Shown here one piece after another: positions 11,681 to 21,628 of a stretch of 64,000 nt of DNA; position 1 is the first letter of the stretch; each line of letters begins with the position of its first letter. Where the stretch lies: positions 2,404,324 to 2,468,323 of the forward strand of contig OY723256.1 of assembly GCA_963210315.1 (NCBI GenBank), in the 5' to 3' direction. Source of the stretch: Rhynchopus euleeides. Its lineage: Eukaryota; Euglenozoa; Diplonemea; Diplonemida; Diplonemidae. Position numbers and translations under genes: made by a program. Under the pieces are notes generated by a model that did not search any database, was not told the DNA's origin, and saw only the letters and a program-made list of their open reading frames with translations.

Positions 11681-11931
11681 TTTTGCACATAACACACCTG
11701 TGTGGTACGGGAAATGCTACGAGGAACGCGATGGACTCGGGACTGCTGCTGGCCTCTCTTGCTATGGTTTACTTATGTTTCGTGCTCCACCTGCTCCACC
11801 TCATTCTGCACTTCAGATGATCCACTTCACGTGGGTTACGGGGTTTGGGACAACGATGATATGTTGTGTCCGACGACAAGGTAAGGTAAGCTCATCGAGG
11901 TACACCAAACCGGAGTTGTCAAATCAAAAAA
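11681..11931 (+). repeat. 251-bp repeat, copy 1 (A-rich 3' end)
   Basis: Identical over 251 bp to 16280-16530. Both start TTTTGCACATAACACACC and end in CAAATCAAAAAA. The A-rich end and the flanks of copy 2 suggest a retroposed sequence. The pair could also be read as the two LTRs of a 4.85-kb element, but the interval holds minisatellites and no gag, protease or reverse transcriptase I can recognise. Lack of divergence means the duplication is recent. Confidence 0.8.
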
Positions 11932-12050
11932 GACACACCGCCCGAGAGGCAATTGGTGTGACACAACAGCGATGACACAACCACTCTGCCCGAGGGGGCG
12001 CGTTTTTAGCGACCGAGACCTCCTCTCCTGACTGAGGGACACACGATCTG

Positions 12051-12745
12051 ACCGTCCGAGAGACGCAGCATTCTACCCTGCCCGAGGGGCACCCACTCTC
12101 CTGACCGAGAGACACGCAGTCTTGCCCGAGGGGCACCTGGTTTCCTGACCGAGACAATATTCTGCCCGAGGGGCACTCACTCTCCCGACCGAGAGACACG
12201 CAGTTTTGCCCGAGGGGCACCTGTTCTCCTGACCGAGACAATATTCTGCCCGAGGGGCACCCACTCTCCCGACCGAGAGACGCAGCATCTCGCCCGAGGG
12301 GCACCTGTTCTCCTGACCGAGACAAAAATTTTGCCCGAGGGGCACCTACTCTCCCGACCGAGAGACACGCAGTCTTGCCCGAGGGGCACCTGTTCTCCTG
12401 ACCGAGACAATATTCTGCCCGAGGGGCATCCACTCTCCCGACCGAGAGACGCAGCATCTCGCCCGAGGGGCACCTGTTCTCCTGACCGAGACAATATTCT
12501 GCCCGAGGGGCACTCACTCTCCCGACCGAGAGACACGCAGTTTTGCCCGAGGGGCACCCGTTATCCTGACCGAGACAAAACTATGCCCGAGGGGCACCCA
12601 CTCTCCCGACCGAGAGACGCAGCATCTCGCCCGAGGGGCACCTGTTCTCCTGACCGAGACAAAAATTTTGCCCGAGGGGCACCCGCTCTCCCGACCGAGA
12701 GATACACAATCTTGCCCGAGGGGCACCAAATCCCGACCGAGAAGA
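12051..12745. repeat. Minisatellite, about 84-bp dimeric unit with GCCCGAGGGGCAC core
   Basis: Units alternate between a roughly 40-bp form ending GACCGAGACAATATTCT and a roughly 44-bp form containing GACCGAGAGACGCAGCATC, making an 84-85 bp dimer repeated about eight times. Every unit has GCCCGAGGGGCAC. The + and - frames are partly open, but the composition is that of translated repeat. A decayed first unit may begin near 11939. Confidence 0.85.
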
Positions 12746-13184
12746 CGACCCTCACACCATGCTCGTGTCAGGTCTCAAGAGGGCCGAAGCCGCGGTTGAG
12801 GACAACAACACCCCCACGCACTGGTTCTAATAAATGACGGCGAGGTGCACGGGGGGATCAGCACGAAGGAGGGGCGCAAAAAGATGGGGATGATGACGCC
12901 GTGGTGTTCAAGGTGGTCCTCCGCCGCTTATGAACGTGACAGCGGGACAGCGCTGCGCCCGTGGCCGCAGCGGATTGAGGACATTCCCATCAGCCATCGA
13001 GACTATCACCGCGCCTCGCCGAAAACCTGCTTCACGCTTGATCGCGCTCAAGGTTTCCAAACGCATACTTCAGCTGGAGGTTCCGTCACAGAGGCGCTGA
13101 CAAAGGCGGGACCAAGAGCAACAGTCGGGTGCTGATAAATGGGTCGATACTGATGCAGCAAAGTGACGTCAGTGATATCCAACT
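12746..13184. other. Spacer between two related minisatellites
   Basis: Unique-looking sequence between the two GCCCGAGGGGCAC arrays. An open frame at 12845-13135 (96 codons, +) has balanced composition, but I do not recognise it. Confidence 0.35.
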
Positions 13185-14300
13185 CCTACTTTCCTGACCG
13201 AGACACGATCTTGCCGAGGAGCATCGGACCGAGACACCCACTTCTGCCTGAGGGGCACCTAGCCGAGACGCATTTTTCCTGCCCGAGGGGCATCTCGCCG
13301 AGACATTACCTGCCTGAGGGGCACCTGGCCACGACATACCTACAGCTTACGCTTGCGGGGCACCCTGCCTGAGGAGCACCTGGCCAAGACATACATTTCC
13401 GCCTACGAGGCACCCTGCCCGAGGGGCACCTGGTCAAGACACACACTTCCGCCTACGGGGCACCCTGCCCGAGGGGCACCTGGCCAAGACAGACACCTCT
13501 GCCTACGAGGCACCCTGCCCGAGGGGCACCTGGCCAAGACATACACTTCCGCCTACGAGGCACCCTGCCCGAGGGGCACCTGGCCAAGACATACACTTCC
13601 GCCTACGAGGCACCCTGCCCGAGGGGCACCTGGCCAAGACATACACTTCCGCCTACGAGGCACCCTGCCCGAGGGGCACCTGGCCAAGACAGACACTTCC
13701 GCCTACGAGGCACCCTGCCCGAGGGGCACCTGGCCAAGACATACACTTCCGCCTACGAGGCACCCTGCCCGAGGGGCACCTGGCCAAGACAGACACTTCC
13801 GCCTACGAGACACCCTGCCCGAGGGGCACCTGGCCAAGACATACACTTCCGCCTACGAGGCACCCTGCCCGAGGGGCACCTGGTCAAGACATACATTTCC
13901 GCCTACGGGGCACCCTGCCTGAGGGGCATCTGGCCGCGACATACACTTCCGCCTACGGGGCACCCTGCCTGAGGGGCACCTGGCCAAGACGCACATTCAT
14001 GCCCGAGGGACACCGGGCCGAGACATTACATTCCCTGCCTGAGGGACACCTGGCCGAGACACATTCCTGCCGAGGGGCACTCACTCCCGACCGCGAGACG
14101 CAGGATTTTGCCTGAGGGGCACCTCCTCTCCTGACCGAGACACAACCCCGCCCAGCACAGTGCCGAGGGGCATTTACGCTTTCGACTGGAATACCGAGCC
14201 TGACCCGGGGAGACACAATCGTGCCACAATCGTGAGGGGCATACTCTCTTGATTGAGAAATACACCCTTTTTGCCCGAGCGACGGCACCTGAAGGCGGAA
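13185..14300. repeat. Minisatellite, 50-bp unit with GCCCGAGGGGCACC core
   Basis: The core of the array (about 13376-13990) has an exact 50-bp period: CCTGCCCGAGGGGCACCTGG, then CCAAGACATACACTTCCGCC and TACGAGGCAC. Flanking units to 13185 and 14300 are diverged and share GACCGAGA with the 12-kb array, so both derive from one ancestor. The + strand is open through the core (13353-13922), but the encoded peptide is purely repetitive and is not called as a gene. Confidence 0.85.
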
Positions 14301-16223
14301 GGGTGGCCTGTCACACACAGCCTGCCAGATCCAGCTCGAGCACGGTGACGCGACGTGAGCTTTCCGAGGGCGACAGTTTTCGTGTACCAATGCAACGCCC
14401 CCGGACACGCCCCCGAGAAGCCGGCACGTCTGTCGTGCCCAGCTTATCTGCGCGAATGCCGACTACGCGCACCCCGGCGTCAAGCGGATGCCCGCACACG
14501 CCCCAAGCGGGGCATACTCCGTCGAAGCATAGTCTCCCTGCCGGGGGACACACATTCAAGCCTGCATTATTCACAGGGGTCAGGGGGAGTTCCGGGCGTC
14601 TGTGGCCCGGTGTTGAGACGTACGACCTCACAGTTCCATGCAGGGAAGGGGAGCTGCTGACTGGACACCTGCGAGGTGCCGTGGGACATACACAGAGATC
14701 AGGTATCCAACACAGCCGAGACGCTCTCCCAAGCTGCACTGCTCGGGGAGCAAAAGAAGCAGCGACTGAGAGACGCGTCCGCATCGCCTGTGTCAGCGGT
14801 GCCGCCGCTGAGGGGGTCCACCGAAACCGCAGCCATGGCAGCGGGCCGAGATCATTCCACAAGGTTGGGGGGCAGTCGGCCAGTCTTCCCGAGTACCCAG
14901 CAGCCTACTCGACAAGCCCGAACAGCGACTGCAGCGTGCGACAAGCTCCGGTCCGCGGGGACTCACCTCTCTCATTAAGAAGGCGACTCCGAGAATCCTT
15001 CTGGCATGCCCACACCTCCAGGGCCTCGAATTTCCTCACGCACCGGGAAATACGCCCTCCACACTGAGTCCGGGCGTTACCACTGAATCGACGCCACGTG
15101 GGGCCACAGGGCCTCCGTTTGATGCGCTGTCTACGAGGCGGGCGATGGGGCAGGTACAGTGGGGATCTTCCCAGTGGGAAGGGGGCCGCAGGAACGTGTT
15201 GTCCACCGCTCGAGCGGAGTTCAGGAGACGACAGTGCGCGCGATCGCCCTCTTTCACCCAGAAGGGCCGGCACCTCTCACACCTACCCCTGGGCACTCCA
15301 TGCAGCGTCTCCAGTGCGCCATGAAGAGGCGCGTTGGGCTTCACCCCGCAACTCGCTCGCAGCCAGCGAAGACCGGAGAGGACACAGAGAGCCACAGAGC
15401 GATCGAGATCACGCCGGAAAGCACCGGGTGTTGGCCGGGCTCCCGAAGGGCGAGAGTTTAAGACGGCCGGACAGTAGACTGCTGCGGAGGAGCTGGGAGG
15501 CGAGTTTCAGACTGTGATTTCTCGATCCGCTGAGCCCTGTCCCCAGGCGAGAGCTGCCGGGTCATGGTGGCTGAATATGCACGAGCGTCGCGGTGGTGGT
15601 GCTGGGAGCGCACCAGAGGACTGTCACGCTGAGGGGCTGGGCATGGCCACTGACTACCTGGATACGGCCGTCTCAGTGCATCGCCCGGGGTGCAAAACGA
15701 CATCGAGGATGTCAGGAAGAAGGGTCATGTGGGCACACACCAATATGTCGGAGACGTGAAGAAGCCTCGAGGGGAAGGGTTCCCCAGGGGATGGAGGATC
15801 CCGAAGAGGTACAGGGTGAGGATTCAAATACCCGGAGTGGGAAACGCACCAGACGTCGGGGGTCAGCCAAGAGCGGGTGGTTGCAGCACAGGCGGGGCTG
15901 TGTGCAACCTTTGCCCCCTTAGTTTCGCCGGGTTGAGACGCATCAACTCTCTCGCCGGGTGCGGCAACTGGAGAGACAGGCATGTTGTCGATAGGGCACA
16001 CCAAGAATCACGAGGCTGACCACACGACGGCGGCACACGGCCGAGGCAGGCGGATCCCCTCAGCGAGTGAGGTTCGATCGTTTTCCGTACAAGGTGCTCG
16101 TGACAACGTAGAAAGCGGTACATTACCATCGGAGGGATGCATACGATGGGCGACGGAGCCTGATCACTTCAATAGTAGACCGTTCGCGCGGCGTCCCTAA
16201 GTCCTTGGGTCCTAAGGGTCCTG
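14301..16223. other. GC-rich unannotated stretch
   Basis: Overlapping open frames on both strands, the longest at 14249-15067 (+), have basic Arg/Ser/Pro-rich composition and no recognisable domain. It may be decayed element interior between the two 251-bp repeats. I see no supported gene. Confidence 0.4.
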
Positions 16224-16640
16224 GGTGGAAGCGTCCAATGCAACACTCACAGCATAGAGGCCAAGTGTTTCTCGTAGTATTTTGCACATAACACACCTGT
16301 GTGGTACGGGAAATGCTACGAGGAACGCGATGGACTCGGGACTGCTGCTGGCCTCTCTTGCTATGGTTTACTTATGTTTCGTGCTCCACCTGCTCCACCT
16401 CATTCTGCACTTCAGATGATCCACTTCACGTGGGTTACGGGGTTTGGGACAACGATGATATGTTGTGTCCGACGACAAGGTAAGGTAAGCTCATCGAGGT
16501 ACACCAAACCGGAGTTGTCAAATCAAAAAAAAAATATGGGGGGGGGGGTTCAAAGTGCAAGAGGTGGAGCCCGTTCAACAGGTGGAAGCGTCCAATGCAA
16601 CACTCACAGCATAGAGGCCAAGTGTTTCTCGTAGTATTTT
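16224..16640 (+). mobile_element. Retroposon-like insertion with 60-bp direct repeats (251-bp repeat, copy 2)
   Basis: A 60-bp sequence starting GGTGGAAGCGTCCAATGCAA is present at 16224-16283 and again at 16581-16640. Between the copies lies the second 251-bp repeat (16280-16530), followed by an A-run, TAT and a G-run, and about 45 bp of unique sequence. A target-site-like duplication around a sequence with an A-rich 3' end is what target-primed reverse transcription leaves. At 60 bp it is long, so a local tandem duplication is the alternative. Confidence 0.5.
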
Positions 16641-17514
16641 TCCCAGTTGCTGCTCCTGTCCTCAAGATACCAGTGCTGCGCCGCAGAGCTGCCTCCCACA
16701 TCTGCACCAAGCGCTGGCTGGTTTGCTCTGCATTTCCAGGTTGCAAGCAAAGACACATTTCAAGGATGTCTTCTCGCAGAACCGCGCGCAAAGCAGAACC
16801 GCGGGCTGTCTGCGCTCACGCGTTGTCCCAGCATTGGAGTGAGGGCACAGGCACACCGGCAACGAGGCGCATCGACCCTGCGGGTGGGGAACGGGAGGGG
16901 GGTGTGTAGGTGGCCCCCCTTCCCCCGCTCTGTGGCACTTTGTGGCACTCTGTCAATCACTCCCCCTGCTGTTGGGACTTTTTATTCGGTAATCATGAAC
17001 CGTTCCTTCCGTAATTCAAAAGTTCTCTTCTGATTGTGGATCCAACCCGGTTCAGCATGCTGCCCCTATAGCGAAGTCAGGCTGGTGATCCATTCCTTTA
17101 ACCCCAACGGGGCTCCGGGGAACACACATCCGTTCACCGCTAAAAAATACATCAACCGTGTGGCCAGGCAGACTCGAGACAGCGGCCCTTCTCACCGGGG
17201 GCTTACAGAGACACGGTCGATACTTCTTCAAATTGTTCAAAAACATTTCCAGACGCATCGCGGCGCCGGGGAAAAGGGGGGGGTGGTTAGGAGTATCCAC
17301 CCTTCCGGAATTTTCGCCGTGTGCCGCCTGCGCCTCAAGGTCCTGTTGGCTTTTCATTCTCGCCGTGTTCCGAACTATCGTTCATCGATCCCCCCCCCCC
17401 CCCCCATCCCTAGTTTTTTGTTACCGCTCCAAAAAAATGCACAGGATTGAGAAAATTATCCGCAGGGTGGGGGCGGGGCCCAGAAGAGCTCAAAAATAGC
17501 ATATAATTGCAGTT
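16641..17514. other. Intergenic, no gene seen
   Basis: Contains a C-run near 17391-17405 and no recognisable coding sequence. Confidence 0.5.
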
Positions 17515-17645
17515 AAATTATGAGCCATAATTTCACGCGAGTGAGTAGGGGTCACGAGTCGGTTAAACCCACGAGCGAAGCGAGTGGGTTTACAGAGACG
17601 AGTGCCCCCTACTCACTCAAGTGAAAATTTCTGGCTCATAATTTT
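17515..17645. repeat. Foldback repeat, about 57-bp arms
   Basis: The left arm starts AAATTATGAGCCA and contains AGTGAGTAGGGG and AAACCCAC. The right arm (17585-17645) carries the inverse of each block with small indels. The loop is GAGCGAAGCGA. It ends 9 bp before the 17655-18896 element and could be part of the same insertion. Confidence 0.75.
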
Positions 17646-17654
17646 CTGAAATTA

Positions 17655-18896
17655 GGCTTTTTTTTGTACAAAAATTATGGACGAGTCACAAATTTGTTAG
17701 GGTGTGACACTGGTGCCCCTGATTTACCCCTTTTTCACTACGCACAAACTACGCAATCTGGGGGGGGGGTCTCGCTTTTTGGTCCCCCCCCAGTTTTTTT
17801 TGGTCCCCCTTTCTGTGTGGCTACTGAGACAGGACTGGAGGCACTGCGCTGACCGAGCAAAAAATTATTGCCAGAACTCACTATACACCGTACGAAAGAA
17901 CGCACGACATGTGGGGCGGGACTCCAGAAACACCTGGGCAAGGTTGCCCCATGCCCAGAAACACCTGAGAAGGAAGTGAGTTCCAGGAGCCGCGTAGAAC
18001 ACCCTCGAGATTGTGAATGATGATACGATCACAGCCTTCAGGGCGCTGCGAGGTGCCACCCTGAAGGTGGCCCTTGACATCAAGGAGAGCGTCGGCCGAG
18101 GGGTCGACGAAAAGCTGAAGAAGGCGCTACTGGCACTGGATCCCGCGGGGTATACGGAGGTCACCGCCACACAGGCAACCTCCGCTGACAACGTCCAGGA
18201 GACGTTATCCGAGGGGATCACAACGGCACTAGAGATCTGTGTCACGGGATCCAGGCGCCCACTCTCCCTCGACGGTCTGGGGATTGTTGTTGGGTATGGT
18301 GTCGTTTCCTGCAGCTGCAAAAAAGCGTAGCAACTGTGCTTCCTTCTTCCTTAATGATGCGTTGACGCTTCCACCCGGAGGAGCTGAAGCAGGCACCGCT
18401 TAATGATGCGTTGATGCTTCCACCCGACGAGCTGAAGCAGGCACCGCGCCAAAGGGCACCCCCAAAGAGACCTGCAAAGACTGCGTCGAAACCCGCACCG
18501 AAGGCTGCCAGCGCTGCAGCACCTGAAGAACCTGCAGCACCTGAAGCGCCTGCACCCTCACTGACCCCGGAACAGCAAGAACTCCTTGAGTTTGGGGTCC
18601 CGGCATAGAGACAGAGAATGGCTGAGTAAATCAAAAAATGAGACCCCCCCCCCCCCTTTTCACTACGCACAAACTACGCAATATGGGGTCGTCAGGGGCA
18701 CCACTGTGTGTGATTTGGCCTGTTTTGGGGTGGCGTGTAATTATGGCCATATTTACACGCCAGAAAATAAACCTTAAGAAAATGCCTAGAAATAATTATA
18801 CTGGGCGTGTAATTATCCCGTGTAATTATGAGAATATTTAAACGCCTCCCTAACAAATTTGTGAAGAGTCCATAATTAGAGTACAAAAAAAAGGAG
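17655..18896. mobile_element. TA-flanked TIR element carrying protein fragments
   Basis: About 45-bp imperfect terminal inverted repeats are present. A T-run, TTTGTAC, AATTATGGAC and TCACAAATTTGTTAGGG on the left (to about 17702) recur in inverse at about 18850-18896, with TA outside both ends. A 33-bp direct repeat (CACTACGCACAAACTACGCA with flanks) lies inside near both ends (about 17737 and 18658). The interior has two protein-like open frames but no transposase, suggesting a gene-capturing non-autonomous element. Confidence 0.6.
18013..18330 (+). pseudogene. Protein-like fragment inside TIR element (unrecognised)
   Basis: The frame from about 18013 reads as natural protein for about 80 residues (a helical region with VALDIKESVGRG and KLKKALLALDPAGY), then degrades into a basic tail before TAG. 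A second frame at 18411-18608 encodes a Lys/Ala/Pro-rich tail ending SLTPEQQELLEFGVPA. Two tandem copies of a 50-bp block containing GAGCTGAAGCAGGCACCGC lie between them. I do not recognise the parent protein; an exon pair of a captured gene is likely. Confidence 0.35.
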
Positions 18897-20470
18897 TAAT
18901 GCGTTGCTCCATCGCTGAGCCAGTGTGTGTGTGTCTGTGTCCCCCCCGCCCTCCCTTTTTATTAATTTTTCCCCCTTATTCCTCGCGCCACCCCCCCCCC
19001 CCCCCTTCCCCCCTTCCCCATCTCACCTTCTCTGTTCTTTTATAACACAGGTTGTCCACCCTCCCGAAGAAATTCTCAAGAAAACATGCGGATTATCCGC
19101 TTTCCCGCTCGTAACTTCAGCCAGGGAACAGCACGTCCCCCCATCCCGTTTTCTCCTTCTGTTGGGATGGGGCCACCTGCACAACACACACAGAGGGTGG
19201 TCTCGGGCCCGTGCAGGGTTAACCCACCTTAAAAGGTGATCAACACACACCCACACCATATGCATGCTCTCTGCACGCAATATCTATACAGAAGGATTGC
19301 TCCTGAATATTTCACCTCACCCCTGATGTGTGAAGGGATCGATCTGGTTCGTGTCCACGCTTTTCGATTTCCGAGGAACGAAAAAAAATGGGGAACGAAA
19401 CACAATTTGGTGGCCCGCGTGGTGTCACGCACGCTTTGCCGTGCTGACAACACGTTGCCAAGAAGTGAACCAGAAGAATAAATCGCCTCATCCCAGATCG
19501 AACCACCCCACCACCCCCCCCCCCCCCCCCCTTCCTGGGATGATGGCATTCAGATCCACCCCCCCCTGCGCTGAGGGTCAGGTCGGGCTTGCCCTGCCCC
19601 CGCTGCAGGGCAAGCCCCCTTCCCGCCTCCCCTCTCGAAGACGTTGACGGTGTGGGGGGGGGGGCAGATCGCTTCAACGCACCACCAAACCCCCCACCCC
19701 CCCCCCCCCCTCACTCTCCCCTCCCCTCCCCCCTCTTTCTTTTTGAATATACTGTTCGGCAGCAGATTCCCCCAAAAATTCCCCCCCCTCCCTCCAAAAA
19801 AAAACACACCCACCCACCCCATCCCACAACTCTGTTCGGGTTGTGGTGCGTCTGTGCCACCTGAGTGGTTATGAGTGTATTGTATCACACGCTGTCACGC
19901 CTTGGTGCGAGGCGGTGGCTTGCCTGTCAGCAGTGCAGCGGGTTTGCGGAACGCTCTGCCTTGCCGTGGGGCTGCCGCCGCCTTGTTATTTGGTGCAGTG
20001 TCGCTGGCCGCCAGCCCTCCGGGGCTGGGCCCAGCGCGTCTGCCAACAGCATAGAAACCAAATCAAAAAAAAAGCAAGGCGCCTGTGACAATAAAGCAAA
20101 TCTGCATGTGATATCGTTTCCATTCTCGTGTCAGGTGAGGAACGCACCCACCTCCCACCCCCCCTACCCTCTACCCTCTACCTCCCCCCCAACCCACCCC
20201 ATCTTTCCCAACCCATTCTTGCGGCAGGTTGGTCTTGTTTTTCCCAGCCCTGGGTTTGGCGCACAAAACGACGCCTTATCACCTTATGTAGACTGGCGTA
20301 CCGCCCCAAGAGGGGGTGTGACAAAAAATATATTTTTTTCCCTTTGTGTTTTCTAGGTCCGCAAGGTCCCAAAAATCACTTTTTGGGCACATTTTTCAGA
20401 GGTCGCCAGAGGTCGCCACCCGGGAAATGCCATTTTTGGGGTTAAAAAACGGTTTTTCACCTTGCCCTCG
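18897..20470. other. C-rich low-complexity DNA, no gene seen
   Basis: Long C-runs include 18 C at 19514-19531 and others at 18989-19003 and 19697-19710. No recognisable coding sequence or repeat family was found. Confidence 0.5.
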
Positions 20471-20711
20471 TGAACTAGGTGGGGAAGGCGACGGTCAGAC
20501 GCAAAATAAATGGAGGACCCCAAAGGAGGGTCCGCATCAGGCGGAAATCAGCAGAACCTCGCTCCAGACCACATTGTGGGCCAGGACAGGGTCGGGAAGA
20601 GCATAAAACACCAGAAAACCGGTCCAGGAGGTCTCTCTGGGGCTCAAATCCCCTGAAAAGGGGTCTGAACAGGTGGCGACCGAAGGGCGACCAATGGTGC
20701 CCACGGAGTTC

Positions 20712-21030
20712 CTCATCCCAAACTTGGGACCCACCGAAAAATGGACCAGATGGTGGTCCCAAATTAGGGACCGACCAACAAAGCGACCAGATGGCGGTCC
20801 CAAATTTGGGACCGACCAACAAAGCGACCAGATGGTGGTCCCAAATTTGGGACCGCCATCTGGTCGCTTTATGGGTCGGTCCCAAATTTGGGACCGCCCT
20901 CTGGTCAATTTTTCGGTCGGTCCCAAATTTGGGACCACCATCTGGTCGCTTTATCGGTCGGTCCCAAATTTGAGACCACCATCTGGTCGCTTTATGGGTC
21001 GGTCCCAAATTTGGGACCGCCATCTGGTCG
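20712..21030. repeat. 41-bp array of self-palindromes with an internal inversion
   Basis: The 18-bp perfect palindrome GGTCCCAAATTTGGGACC recurs every 41 bp (20796, 20837, 20878, 20919, 20960, 21001), with decayed copies to the left. Linkers left of 20837 read GACCAACAAAGCGACCAGATGG. Those on the right are in the inverse orientation (CCATCTGGTCGCTTTATGGG). The array is therefore head-to-head around the 20837-20854 palindrome and can fold at two scales. Confidence 0.85.
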
Positions 21031-21438
21031 CTTTATTGGTCGGTGAACATCCTTCAGGATTTTGAAGGCACGTCTCACACCGGTTGGTGCTGTGTCGCAT
21101 TCCAGGGGATAGTCCTTCACTTGGGTACGATTCGGCGCGACTGAGTCATCAAGCTTCATCCACCTGCCTCTCATGGTGGCGTTGGGTTTTCGCACGCTGC
21201 GCCGCATTTTCACCCGGCCGAACTCAAAAACCCAAGTCTACTGAAGATAGTCTGGCCTCTCCACAACATGTGATGGGAAAATGTTGAGGTCGGGCCATGC
21301 CAGCCCTGGCACGAGATCACTGCTCGTACCTGGGACCACCCGTGTAAAAGTCCCCCCAGGGGGGACTTAAGCACAGGTGGACCTAAACACGGGAGTGGGC
21401 TGGTCTGGAGGGTCATCAGGTGGCCGCTAGGCCACCTG
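21031..21438. other. Intergenic next to dispersed repeat
   Basis: Contains an inverted C-run/G-run hairpin with ACTTAAGCAC near 21350-21372 and a CAGGTGGCC / GGCCACCTG hairpin at 21418-21439. No gene was recognised. Confidence 0.5.
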
Positions 21439-21628
21439 GTGCCCTCCAGGTGCTGTCAGAGTCGAAAAGTGGGGTGCCAAAAGTCCATCCGGACCGGAAT
21501 CACCCCCATACGACGGAAGCGGAAGAGGTCTTCTTGGTCTCCACCGTGCCACCCCCGTGTTTAAGCCCCCCCCTGGCCGAAAGTCGCCTCCAGGGGGGGG
21601 ACTTAAACACGGGGGGTCCCAGGTACCC
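21439..21628. repeat. Dispersed foldback repeat, copy B
   Basis: Same sequence as 2-222 in the same orientation, with a few substitutions and a shorter C-rich middle. The match ends at CCCAGGTA. The shared segment carries GTGTTTAAG, a C-run and the inverse, and so forms a hairpin. Confidence 0.75.

Noticed and set aside
13353-13922. 189-codon frame over the 50-bp minisatellite
   Set aside because: Pure repeat translation; stops appear as soon as units diverge.
14249-15067. 272-codon frame as a gene
   Set aside because: Overlaps equally long frames on both strands, Arg/Ser/Pro-rich, no recognisable domain or codon bias like the true genes.
11681-16530. LTR retrotransposon bounded by the 251-bp repeats
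   Set aside because: No reverse transcriptase, integrase, primer-binding site or target duplication was seen; the interval is mostly minisatellite. Kept only as a repeat pair.
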